From NCBI GenBank assembly GCA_022393335.1, contig JAJEKB010020160.1, positions 267,370 to 331,369 on the forward strand: 64,000 nt of DNA, in the 5' to 3' direction. Numbering within the stretch: the first letter of the stretch is position 1; each line of letters starts with the position of its first letter. The stretch comes from Macrotrachela quadricornifera. Its lineage: Eukaryota; Rotifera; Eurotatoria; Philodinida; Philodinidae. Of this stretch, positions 10,606-22,395 are shown piece after piece. The notes beneath the pieces are model-generated. The model worked only from the letters and a program-made list of their open reading frames with translations, did not search any database and was not told the DNA's origin. The position numbers and the translations under genes were made by a program.

Positions 10606-12810
10606 TTGCGATCAATTATCTAAAGAATTGTTTATGTAAAGGTTATAGGCTCATTGGTAGCTGGAAAGGTTTGAGATATGTAAATATGCTGAACCAATAG
10701 CGTATTCATGAATTTTACGAGTCTTCTGTGAATGCTTTAGATTTTGTGCCAGAATTCCTTATGAAGTGGAGAATGGATAGATGGAATCATCTTTATTTTC
10801 ATCTATTTGACTTGAGATATCAAAATTTAAAAGTATCAAACTCGTTTTTTCATCACATATTAAAAGAATCATGTGAATAAATATTTTCACTTATTTAATT
10901 CATTTTAAGTCATACGATGCATGATGTACATAATTGATGAATGATTGCATGACAAAAGAATAATGATAACGTTTCTGAAAAAGATTCAATTCATTTATTT
11001 TTATTTTCTTTAAGGTATTGAAAGCAATTCAGTTAAGTTTTGCGTATTCGATAAATAAAAAATAAATATAACTCTTTTTGTGTTCCACTATAGTCATTCT
11101 GTCGAAATCTGACCATGAAGTTTTTCTATAATAAAAATACCTCATGATAAATAAATTATCGTATTGAAATTATTTTATTAACCTATGTTTTGATCTCACT
11201 TACAATGTTGAAGGAAATTTTACTCTTCCATTAGAACATAGCATAGAAACGATTCACAAGATGGTTGTGTTCCTTTGTTTTGATCGCTTCGATGATTAAT
11301 ATATGAGTTGATTGATTAATAGGTGTTTATATCACGGTGAAATAATGCATATCAAGGTTTCATTCATCTTTTTTTCGATATGTTACTGAAAGAAAACGAA
11401 TGGTTACATCCATTGAAAACTACGTCCGAAATGTTTTGTTTTCATCAATCTTATGCTCACCTAACATTCTCATCTCATAAGGATAGTATCCATCGGCAAT
11501 CTTGATCGAAGATCACGTAACTCATGAACAATCATAACAGATATTTTATTCGTCTATTTTTGGAATATGTTACAGAGGTATACGGCTTATGTAACTCTTC
11601 GCACAATATACTGTAGATGAATCAATCTTTTATAAGAATTTTATTCATTTATTTTAACTTGTGTCACAATAAATGTGAGCATCAATAATTTGATGAATGT
11701 TCACAAGGTTAATGAATGAAATTTACGCGGAATTTATGCTGTTATTTCGTGGATTATGAAATCAAATCTTTGAGTCATTTTTTCGCAGAAGTGATTATAT
11801 GGTATATTAATAAATATTTTCCAATTGTCCTGCCCCCAATGCCTGTGTTCGTTGATATGGTATCGATTGAATAAAGGTGTGAAGCATGTTAACATTTCGA
11901 AGCTGACGCAATGAATGATTGATCATAACTCTGGTTATAGCCATCATCATATATTCCACTGACATTCTACCGAATATTTCAACCCATTGAGTTGTACAAT
12001 GATTACACGAAAACGAAATCATTATTAGTCGTGATGTATTGTTCAGCTGTTTTATTTAAATCAATGCATCCTTTTCAAGTGATAATAGTCATCAGAAATC
12101 ACATGAAAAAGGAATCATCGGGATCCAGTCGTGTTGTTCCTTGATTTTAGTTGTTTGCGAAAGATATATCGCTTCCTGTTAAACAATGAAGATTACATAT
12201 CAAATGTATGATGATTTTCTATGTGTCGTCACGATTTAGTCCATCTATTATACCGACCTGAACCGAATGACTAAAAAATAGTCCATTTTTATGAGTCACC
12301 GATTAAATCAATATGCATGATCTCCAGTAGATTCTGTTGACCTATTTTGTCTGTAATAACCTAAATATTTCGATCAGGTAATCCATCGATAGTCTCACAT
12401 AAAATATGAACTATTCGAAAAATGCCAATGATCATATTCATTTATGAAAGTTATTTTAAAGAAACTTGGTAAATTGACAAGCAACAAGAGATTAACATGT
12501 CAAATGAATCGATTGAATCAAGGTTTTGTTCACTTATTTTCATTGACTCTAATACTAAGCTGCAAATGTCATCCGTTATTTGACGGCTGTATAAAAAATA
12601 GATAATCGTAACGACATTTGTGACATTTGGCGCAAGCGTATTATTGCAAAGTTTTGCCTGTTGGAAAACAAATCGTCGAATTTATTGCAACGGTTTACGA
12701 TCAAATGACAGATGAATAACACCTAGGACGAAGAAGTTCGCCTATCACTTTCTGTATGAATAGAGATTAGGAATTGGTCCACCATATAATAGTTGACAGA
12801 GGAAGTAAAT
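10606..12810 (+). repeat. Probable decayed continuation of the 93-bp array
   Basis: The C-rich bias is lost, but diverged equivalents of the TTCACCTCTTTT block recur with roughly unit spacing: TCATCTATTT at 10801, TCACTTATTT at 10887, TCATTTATTT at 10991, then TCGTCTATTT at 11550 and TCATTTATTT at 11645, and two more near 12339 and 12539. One stretch near 11510-11580 aligns over about 60 bases to a standard unit from ATCACATCACAAACGAACA onwards. This is inference from spacing and motif order; no gene is visible. Confidence 0.45.
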
Positions 12811-14028
12811 GAAGATAACGACCCTTAACATTCGGCTCAACTATTACTCTGACTTCATATATAAATCCTACGAAGAATAACTATGAACAAATCATCGAAT
12901 ATATGATTGCGCATAACAATAATTGTATTCATCTACTTTGTTCTGTCTGAAGCTAATGCTCAAAGATGCTTTGTTGATCAGTGAATACTGAAGAAATAAA
13001 TAAATTTTACGGAGTTTCTGGCCAGATTCATCGAATTCTTGATATTCTAAATCAAAATACTTAGTAATCACAAACTCATGAATAGTATGCAAGAGGACTT
13101 TATAAGCTGTTTATTAAGAGAGCTGCGGTAAGTTCGAAGCAAGTCGACTAATGACTAAGACATAACTAAATTGGAAGTTGTAAATATATCGTATTCAGAT
13201 ATTGTTAACACTAAATATTATTGGGAAAGTGAACAGTAGCATCGGCTCATGGGAAAAGTGCTCCAATTTTTGGCTGATAAAACATCATTTTGATGATGCT
13301 AACTGTTGCCTATCACATTTTTATCCAAGACGACTATTGCCCATATACATATGATCATATCATCTCTTGATATTAATCTGATATACCTGTCTATCTCCTT
13401 TCTTTCATATGTTTTAGTGCTATAACAATATCTAATGTTCTCAGCTCTCTTTCTCTTCATTTGGTTGATTCTATAACTAGTACTGATTAAGCTGATTCTA
13501 CTAAAGTGAAGCAAAGAGATACGACCAAGAGGGAAAAAGTAAAATTTCCGTATTCCAACATGCTTCAATGTACTTCAAGGCTGTTTTAATATTATCTTCG
13601 AAATGTTCTTGTGTATTTAGAGTTTACTACGAACGAGTGTCATGAGAATATCAGCTTGATATCATTTGAAATACATCTATTCCAAAAAAAGCTATTAGCG
13701 CGATTCTTGAAGGATTAAAAATGAGAAACACGATATAACTGTTTTCCCATCCTCACAATAAGACAGTAGATTTACTGAGGCTACTTCTGCTATGGCCTGT
13801 AATAGTCTCTAGCTAGTGTTTATCACGGTATGTGATAGGTTGGTATAGTGTTCGCCATGGTGAGTGGGGAGGGCTGGGAGTGGGTCCAAATTTTTGCCTC
13901 TATACATTTCAGTACTTCTTTTGAATCGTGTTTCACAAAAAGGCAAAATACTTCATCGTACTTTTAACTTCAAGTTGGAGTATAAGTGAAGTATGATGAA
14001 ATATTTTGCCTAATTTTGGAATGGATAA
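12811..14028. other. No gene; holds a dispersed repeat copy at about 13,715-13,945
   Basis: No supported coding region. The segment from AAACACGATATAACTGTT to TCGTGTTTCACAAAA (about 13,720-13,945) resembles about 23,285-23,540 in order and spacing of motifs, so both are probably old copies of one dispersed repeat. Confidence 0.35.
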
Positions 14029-15439
14029 CAGAGATGGGCACGGTTCGGTTCATGAGCCTCATCGGTTCGGTTCGGTTCGGTTCGGTTCTTAGCTAAATTG
14101 ATACAGTTTAGATCAGTATTTCGGTATATAAAGCAAGAAAGGTTAATAAAAAAAGATATTATTAGTAATAATGAAAGTATTCACATATTTTATATTTTCT
14201 TGTATTTATTTCTCTAAGAAGAATATAACGTAAACAAACTAAGTGTATTCTTTAAGGAGAAAAAGTATCCAGTAATCATTAATTGGACTGAAGTTAATAT
14301 GATATGGATATTTCTTATTTATAAACACTGATAGAATGTAAATAAATTTAACTGAAAAAACATGGATTTATACAGATAATTATGTATGTTTGATAACTTT
14401 CTTCAATACTCTGTAGTGGACGTCGAATATTCTGTTATGGTGAAGCGGATAAGTATTCCAGACAAAGTGGAACAAACTGATTTCTGTTATTAACAATCCT
14501 TATGAATCACTAGAAACATCAGAAATTGTAATAACGCGTTAATTAAGGATATTAATAATGACTGGAAGTAGTGAGAAATAATCAAAAACTGTCAGAAACT
14601 ATTAGAAACTAATAGAAATCATTAGAAATCAAGGAAAACCATTGTAGTTAACTAAAAGTCACCAGTAATAAAGCTAAAAATTAAAGCTCTGATTTCCATT
14701 GACTTTTAATGGTTTTTATTTATTTTACTTGTTTTCCGATAATTTTCAATGTTTCAAGAGTTGCTCTTGTTTTTTAATGATTTTTCGTGATTTTTCTTAG
14801 TTCCTAAGCATTTTCAATGGTATCTATTGACTTGGGGTAAGTAGATGAAAACTGATTTCTACTGATAGAACCTATCAGAAATCATAAAAAATTAAGACAA
14901 TCAACAAATCAATTTTGTTTCGTTGATAATGGAGGAAACTTTTATTATATTCCTCTGTTTTACTCATCAATAGTTAAAACGATTTCCAAGAAACCGCAGC
15001 AATTTGGCAGATTTGAAAAGTTTTTTCACGATTAAACTATGTAAAAGTTAGTTTAGGTTCAGCCTTCATGAATCTTCAGCTGAAAATCTTGGACACTTCA
15101 TATTTCCGATTAAATATGTCGATCAAAGTAACAATTTCTTAGTTACTTTAATAATTAAGGAAGAATTTTCTATTATATCTAAAAAGTCGCTTCTTCGTGA
15201 GATCTTTTGGATGGAGAGATCTTCTGATGTGAAGTGTTTTATAATAAGAGTAACGATGCAGATGGTGATCGTTTGAAATAGAATACATCAATGGGAGCAA
15301 AAATTAGATAATTCCATTGATGTCTGATGAGATTTTAAAACATCTCATTGTTCGGTTCGGTTCGGTTCAAGGGTCCTGAAATTTCTTTCGATTTCGGTTC
15401 GGTTTAAATTTTGAAAAACCCGAACCGTGCCCATCTCTG
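14029..15439. mobile_element. Non-autonomous hAT element with 8-bp target duplication
   Basis: The termini are CAGAGATGGGCACGGTTCGG at 14029 and its inverted counterpart ending CCATCTCTG at 15439. Both sides carry the identical 8-bp direct repeat ATGGATAA (14021-14028 and 15440-15447), the classical hAT target duplication. Just inside each end are runs of the pentamer GGTTC. The 1,411-bp interior has no transposase frame and is AT-rich, with a local inverted repeat around 14,850-14,885 (TGATTTCTACTGATAG against CTATCAGAAATCA). It needs a transposase from elsewhere. Confidence 0.9.
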
Positions 15440-15934
15440 ATGGATAATGTTGTTTTTACTTCGGCGCAAATATTTGTAGTTCGTTCAATGATTCAAAACC
15501 ATGTATAAAACGAAGGAACATAATGGCATTTACCACGTGTGGCACAAGTATTCTATCTAGCAATTTGTTCACTGACGAGGAAACATATCCAACTGATAAC
15601 TTTCATTCAAGCTCATCTTTTGTTTATAGACAGGGCTTATAGTGTAGATAAAAACTCTGAAATAGTTCGTCCCATTAGGTCTTACCTCCTGAGTTATGGT
15701 CCTTTTACTGAATTTTCAACCTATTACAAGGCATCATAAAGTAATAAGAAAACAACTTCAACAAATAATTTCTATCCGAAAATTTCCCCGATAATAGACT
15801 TCATGGTCGTTATTATATCCTAAAAGCTTCAGCTCGAACAAATGGTTCTCTGTTGAAATAATACATTTGCAAAAAACTACTACTGTCTCACAATAGCTCC
15901 GAGGATAGGCCATTTTTGAGGAATGGTATAAATA
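15440..15934. other. Gene-free spacer with an old repeat relic
   Basis: The segment about 15,700-15,850 (containing TTTTACTGAATTTTCAACCTA and ATATCCTAAAAGCTTCAGCTC) matches about 28,765-28,905 (TTTTACTGAATTTTCAGCCTA, CTATCCTAAAAGTTTTAGCTC). These are two relics of one sequence, coding status unknown. Confidence 0.4.
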
Positions 15935-16683
15935 AAGGCCGAAAAAAACGTCGAAACTAAAAATACCGAAAAAAAACATCGAATGGTAGAAACATCGAAG
16001 GATAATTATGTCGAAAAAAAAATGTCGAAAATTTGACCATAAAATATAGATGTGTGTGCGAAGTACGGTTCAGAAACATATTAAGTAACACTTAGTTAGC
16101 AAGTCATGGAGCAAGATAGGGTTAGTCTCGAGGAACAAAAGTGGACTTAAGATCTAGTTAGATATTCATGGAGTACAGTGGTGGATCTAGGAAATACGGT
16201 GAGGACGGCTGCATGGTCTTTTGACGAAAAAATATTCATTTTCTTCCAGCACAAAGGTTTTTGCTCTTCGTGCTCCCATTGACAAATTTTGCTTCACTGT
16301 GCCACATCCTATGGAGAGGTTTTCTGAACTTGTTTCTGATAGAGCCAGATGAGTCTGTTTGACTTCATTTTGATCATGAAAATCTATTAAAATCTTTTAG
16401 GATCAATGGTTCTAGAAGTGGTGTTTTTAGTCTTGGTTTGACTAGTTAGAGATAGAGGGCATAGACTAACAGTATACAAATTTTAAACTAGAAAGAAGAT
16501 AGGATACAGCACAGTATTATCTTACAGGATTCTAGTACGAATGTAGGCGTAAATTTTATCGTGATTTGCATTCACAAGTTTTTTCAGCATTTTGACACAT
16601 TCGATATTTTTTCTTCTACCTTTTTTTATGTCAATGTTTTCTCTTTCGGTGTTTTTTGTTTCGACATTTTTTTTTCGGCCCTT
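15935..16683. mobile_element. Inverted-repeat element of about 0.75 kb with TGTCGAAA subrepeats
   Basis: The left end reads AAGGCCGAAAAAAACGTCGAAAC and is mirrored at the right end by GTTTCGACATTTTTTTTTCGGCC. The arms (about 120 bp) contain several degenerate copies of A-tract plus TGTCGAAA. No coding capacity and no clear target duplication, so the transposon superfamily is open; a MITE or fold-back element is likely. Confidence 0.6.
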
Positions 16684-17469
16684 TCTATGCATGCCTTTTT
16701 GAGATAACCCATATCTTAAGAAAAACCTATCCGTCTGAACTGAAACTTTCAGGATATAACAGGATCATGAAGTCTATTCGAAGAAAAGAGTTAGTAATTT
16801 CTTTTAAGAACCAAACTCATCAATACTAGAAAAGGTAGTCCTTTGACTACCACGCAAAACTAATCTTTTCCTATAGAGAAAAGCAAATGAAATGCTTTCT
16901 TTCAAATAAACTTCCTTTTTTCTTGTTATTGTTTAACTCAGATCATCAAGACGTTTCATTGTGCTTTGGAATCATTTGTTTGAATTCTTGGGAAACAATA
17001 GATTTTTGTGGGTATCTCTTCAATATAGATCATTTACAGTTCCTCAAAAATTTTGATGTAATTATATGAAAATGAATATGCTATATCATCTTATAAGTCA
17101 TATGTTGTTTAAATTAGTCTTTTGTTTTCATTTTCTGAGGGTTCATCAGCACTGGTGTTTATGAAGTTATAACAAACAATTTGAATTATCTGAGATAAAT
17201 AAAAGTAAGAAAAAAATTCGTGAAGTATTGATAATGAAACCAATACATGATGTTCGTGATATAAAAAAGCCTAGATTTTTGTCGCTACCAAAAGTGCCAT
17301 CTTTTCCATATTCAGAGTTGATGAACTTGGTTTTTAAAAATAAAAACCTCCTAGCAATTCACACTCTGCCTTTGAAACGGAAAAATATTTCGGAGTGAGA
17401 TTGACCAATAGCGGCATTATGTACGCTTATACAGTTACTATGCCTTTTGGAACACTTCAAAGATTTCTC
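16684..17469. other. No recognisable gene
   Basis: AT-rich sequence. It may be the eroded interior of the hAT-related element whose end lies at 17,574, but no internal signature supports this. Confidence 0.25.
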
Positions 17470-17574
17470 AGCTTAGTATATACTTTGACTCAGCTCGGTT
17501 CGATTTGGTTAACGACCTTTTTCAATTCGGTTCAGTTCAATTTTAAAAAGAAACACTAACCAATCCCATCTCTG
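17470..17574 (-). mobile_element. Solitary end of an hAT element related to the one at 14,029
   Basis: The plus strand ends CAATCCCATCTCTG at 17574, that is CAGAGATGGGATTG read from the other strand. It is followed inward by GGTTC-like pentamers, the same layout as the complete hAT element upstream. It abuts the leucine-rich-repeat exon at 17,575. The opposite end and the second target duplication were not found, so the element is truncated or eroded. Confidence 0.65.
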
Positions 17575-18198
17575 TCAGCCAAATATAATTGTGCTGCTTG
17601 TGCATCGATTTGATTGTTACCAAGATGCAACTTTGTGAGTGTCTGTATTAAGTGAAGATGGTGAATATGTAATGGATGAGTAGAGAAGTTGTCTCACCTT
17701 ATTAGTTTGTAAGGCAGTACCCAAATATTGTGCTCCTTGCGCGCCGATTTCGTTGTCACCAAGATGCAGCGTTGTAAGTGTCTGTGTTAAGTGAAGATGA
17801 TGAATATGAAATGGATGTGTAGAGAAATTGTAGCACCGTGTTAGTCTGTAAGGCATTACCCAAATATTGTGCTCCTTGTGCGCCGATTTGGTTGTATTGA
17901 AGATGCAGTGTTGTGAGTGTCTGTACTAAGTGAAGATGATGAATATGTAACAGATGAGTAGAGAAGCTTACTCACCGTGTTAGTTTGTAAGGCACTACCC
18001 AAATATTGTGCTCCTTGTGCGCCGATTTGATTGTCACCAAGATACAGCGTTGTGAGTGTCTGTGTTAAGTGACGAGGGTGAATATGTAACAGATGAGTAA
18101 AGAAATTGTTTCACCTTGTTATTCCGCAACGAATTTGCTAGATGCTTTAGTTCCTGATCGGTGAGTTTGCATCCATTAAGGTTTAATTCGATAAATGT
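17575..18198 (-). pseudogene. RNI-type leucine-rich-repeat gene fragment made of 84-bp exons
   Basis: Minus-strand exons at 18115-18198, 17976-18059, 17837-17920 and 17698-17781 are each 84 bp and encode 28-residue repeats such as TLTTLHLGDNEIGAQGAQYL, the ribonuclease-inhibitor type found in NLR-like proteins. A fifth, incomplete exon (17575-17642) is cut off by the hAT end. The four introns (18060-18114, 17921-17975, 17782-17836, 17643-17697) are all 55 bp, start GTG and end ACAG or TACAG. The 139-bp exon-plus-intron unit has therefore been tandemly copied. The first exon is most diverged (FIELNLNGCKLTDQELKHLA). No start region, other domain or end was found, so this is a fragment of a protein-interaction scaffold. 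Confidence 0.85.
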
Positions 18199-18930
18199 CT
18201 ATAACAAACTTTTGGTTAGTTTATTCGAACTTTATTCTTAATTCAGTCTTTGATAAATAGATTCTTGTGAAAAGAACAGAACAGAACAGCGCACTTAGCA
18301 TTTGGTACTATCCTAGTGTAGAGTAAATAGGAGATTATTGCCTGAATCGCTATCGTTTGACTAATACCCTTTATTTTAGAGTTTTTTATTAAATACTATA
18401 TGGAACATAACACCGTACATTTTAAGAAGAAATCGCTCTATCGAATTTTCGATTGCAATCAGGGAAACTTTTGATTGATGAATTTAACCTATGCAGTCTA
18501 CCTTAAATCATACAATATAGTCTTTCTATCGCCAGATTTAAAATACTTTGGAAGTTGTATGAGTGATTTAAATGCTTACAGATGGATGAATACTGACTAT
18601 CTTCTACATTATTCTCAAAGTCACACAATATCAATATGTAAAATGATTTCTCGGAAATCTTTTTTCTTGAAGAGTGTTCGAATCTGAAGTGAAAGCTGTA
18701 AAATGGAAACGGCTTGGAAGGGTTGGTCATGGACCTAACTTTTGGAACCTTTTCAATAGTTACCACACTAGTTCCAGAACTATTTATTGCCTGACCCTCA
18801 GCATAAAAACCCTCTCCCTCACCCTTGCCAATACCCTCATCCTCATCCTCACCCTGGCTAGTGCGCGACAAGTTGACGTAATAATAAAAGTTTAAAGTAC
18901 TACTGTGAAACTGTAATAATGAAAATGAAA
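18199..18930. other. No supported gene
   Basis: Upstream of the repeat exons on the minus strand, no further exon could be recognised. A simple CCCTCACCCT-like stretch at about 18,805-18,865 produces a Gly/Glu-rich minus-strand frame that I take as low-complexity. Confidence 0.3.
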
Positions 18931-20989
18931 TAGTGTGCAGAACAATATTCTCACCAAACTAAACTTTGGGATCTTTCGAGGATGAAGGCGAGAGTAAGGA
19001 TATGGATGATACTGAAAGTTAGCAGTTCCAATTTTGGGATTCCACTGAAACAGTGTCACGGTCCTCCATTCCCAAAGAGTGGGAGCACACACCGATCTGC
19101 GGGATGCTGAGGATGGAAACCTATTTAACATTTCGTTTCTGCCCGTTTTTCCAACATGCTCGAATGTTTAGAGATATTTTTTCTTTTACTTACAGGCAAG
19201 TTACAATGGGTTCCAGGTTTCCTAATAATGGGAATCCGCACCAAGCACTGAATTCCAATGAATGGAAACCCAATTGATAATTCAATTCTGCGCATTTTTG
19301 AACACGCCGAAGTGTTTAGACATATTTATTATTTTATTTTAAAGCAAGTAACTACGGGTTTCAAGGTTGCTCGGAATGGGAACCAGATAAGCGTTCCCAA
19401 CATTCAGAAAACCACCATAAATTTCTGTTTTTAGCGTTTCGAAATAGGGTTCAAGTTCCTAAAAACGCTGAAACCTTTACTGATTTGTCTCGAAATGAAA
19501 GAAAAAGTGTCTACATATTCCAGCCAGTGCAAAAATGCCCAGGAACCTGTGACTCGATGAGGATTCCTGTTCAGAGGAACCTGAAAGCCGATCGAAGTTG
19601 CTCTTCATAACGATTTAAAATGGACTTCCCGTTTCTGGGAATCTGAGTACAGTGGACAGTAAGCCAAGGTCAGGAGCACAAATATTTTCAGTACTTTCAA
19701 TAAATTATTTTGAGCAGAACCTTTTCCATAGAAAGCACATATACCATTTCGATGTGCTCTTGATGTGGTCTCGCTACGAACACAAAAAAGGATTGCTTAT
19801 CCGTTTTTTAATATAACTTTCGATAGAGAGCTGCAGTTTTCATCGTTGGAAAAAAAGAAGTAAAGATGCATCGAATAATATATTACAGCCTCGCTGACCG
19901 AGGGCTGGACCATTTCCCTCCTACAAAGAGAAATCGTTCCACTTTAAGGAGAAATGCTTAAACCTCAAAAAGTCAAGCAGAATTCCTTTTACGAGGTAAT
20001 CCTTAAAACATTCTGCAAGCAGAAATTCTTGATCCATATCCCTAGTTATAAGGAGAAATGGAAAGAATGTAAACAGAAATGGATAATTATTCTTTTATTT
20101 TTTTTCATCTTAAGGGGAGATTTAAGCAGAAATGGATTTTTTCCAGGAGGAGTCATCATTTTTTAAACAGAAGTCGGGGATCCGTGTCCCAACTTATAAG
20201 TAGAAATGAAAAGAAAATAAAGAAAAATAGTAGAGTTTGGTTTTTTTTTGGTAACGTAATAGGAATTTCAAGTAGAAATGGGATTGTGCTATTGGAAAGG
20301 GTTTTATTTACAGCTTGAATAGTTCCAGGAGGTCTCCACTTAGAGAGTGGAGTTGAAATAAATTAGAGTAAAATTTAAAATTTCCTATTGTTTCGTTTCA
20401 TGTAGATGGAGTTTCAGGCAGAAATGGGTTTTGGTAACAAAATAGTGATATTTAAAGTAGAAGTTGTTTAGCAGGACCGCATTTTTACTTAGAAATGGAA
20501 ATAAAATAGATTCAGAACAAATCGAGAATTTTTTGGCTTTTAGTATTCAGGATAAGTCGGCTTTTGTCTGTAAAAGTGGGTTAAATATCAAGTGAAATTG
20601 TTTATAGAATTGCCCGTGAATAAATTGAAGTGAAAGATTTCAACTTAGAAGTTGAGATGTCTTTCGTAAAACAGGTTAAGTGTTTGGTTTTAGTGGAATT
20701 ATAGATGATCGTTTATAAGGTATATTCTGTGGGATATATTTTGTTTCTGTTATGTATAGTTAGATAAGCTAATGGAATGTGCAAAGTTAATCGTGCCTTA
20801 TCATTCGAGATTAGATACAATAAATAATGCGCTACTCTATTATCCAGCTGAAAGCTAAGAAGAAAGAAAAATTTATTTACACTATTTTGAAAGATATAAC
20901 TATTGTTAGAAAATAATGCTAGCATCATATTTATTATATGATATGAGTTAATTTGTGGACAAAGGTACATAGTACAACAGTTTCGCTTT

Positions 20990-21240
20990 GGAAGAAGAAT
21001 CATTTCCCATTACAAGAAAAACCATTTCGTTTAAAATTTAAGTCTATGGGAAATATCATACAATGGATTATACTTATATATGTATATATATCTTTTTTTT
21101 CTTTCCATTACTCATTGTTGAACCGTTTCTCTTTGAAAGAAAAAGCATTTCACTCTACATTTAAGTATGTGTGAAATATCATACAATAGATTATACGTGT
21201 ATACGTATATATTTTTTTTCTTTCCATTTCTCTTTAATAT
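20990..21240 (+). repeat. Tandem duplication with 123-bp period
   Basis: AAATATCATACAAT.GATTATAC at 21,051 recurs at 21,174, preceded by similar CATTTC..T..AAATTTAAGT.T sequence and followed by TTTTTTTTCTTTCCATT. Two copies are seen. Confidence 0.65.
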
Positions 21241-21721
21241 GTATGATTTTTTGTGGGGTGAAGCATTTCTCCATAAACGGGAACAATTTCCCCAACGACT
21301 GGGTACAATTGTCCACTGCTGCGCTGACCTGGTTCTTGTAAGGTTTTTAATAAAGCTTTTTGAAAAACAATGTATTCGATAGATGACTATAAGAAATTTT
21401 CAATAATCCGACGTGCATTGAAATCGCCAATTAGATATCTATAGAACTGCGCAAGGTCCAGCTTTTTAGCTTCAATCGTTCAGGTGTTAATATATTTTGA
21501 TCGAAATTGCAAGCTGATCTTTCTAGCAATTTTCTTGCAAAACGTCACTTTTTTCTTTTTTCTTTTAGATAAAAACGTTTTTTGTTCGGTACCTTTTTTG
21601 GAAAATTGATGCAAAAAGCATTAGAAAACATTAGCAAAATCTTGTAATAAATGATTCGATGCATCTACATCTCCTCTTTCCAACAGTTGAAATCGCAGCT
21701 CTCTATCCTGTGTCTATCTCA

Positions 21722-22395
21722 AAAAGGAGTTGGCACTTTTTCCACGGGCTATACCAATCTTCTCAAATTTTGTTCTTTCACTTATTTTTTTATTGAGACT
21801 GGTACGAGAATATAAGATTGCATACCCGTTCCTTTGACATTTTTAGTATTAGAAAAAAGATCAATACTTTAGAGAATGATCATTTATGTAGGAAAACACT
21901 AGTAGATATAGAATATTGGGAGGTTTTCAGCATCAAAAGATGGTATTTATGTAAAATAAGAATGATATTCGGAATCAACATGAAAAAATACCCGAAAGCT
22001 ACTGTTTTTCAACGGAAAATACTTTAAGTGAAAATGTGGCCGCAACTGCTCGGTGTTTTATTTGTCTCGTAATCGTCTACGGGTAAAATTTTCATAGAAA
22101 TATTCTACCATGAAAAATAGAGCTTTTAGAGTGTTTTTTCATGCTGATTCCAATATATCGTTCTTATTTTGCATAAATATAAACTTTCAATGCTAAAAAT
22201 CTCTTAATACTTCATATATTTTTAGTTTTTTTCTACAAAAATGACCCTCTCCTAAAGTATTGATTTTTTTGCTAATACTAAAAATGTCAAAGGAATGAGT
22301 ACGTGATATTATATCCTCACATCATTTCCAATAAAAAAATAAGTGAAAGAACAAAATTTGAGCAGAAGGTATAGGCGTCAACTCCTTTACACCAA
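21722..22395. repeat. Palindrome of about 670 bp (fold-back element)
   Basis: The left arm (GGAGTTGGCACTT, CAAATTTTGTTCTTTCACTT, CCTTTGACATTTTTAGTATT) is mirrored by the right arm (reverse complements around 22,376, 22,340 and 22,280). The centre is near 22,058. Arms are roughly 330 bp with moderate divergence. It has no coding capacity. Confidence 0.75.

Noticed and set aside
14043..15367. GGTTC runs as telomere-like repeats
   Set aside because: They are only a few units long and sit inside the tips of an hAT element with a clean 8-bp duplication.
18503..18871. 122-codon minus-strand frame with a Gly/Glu-rich start
   Set aside because: The start is a GGGTGAGGATGAG-type simple repeat and the rest has no recognisable domain or splice context.
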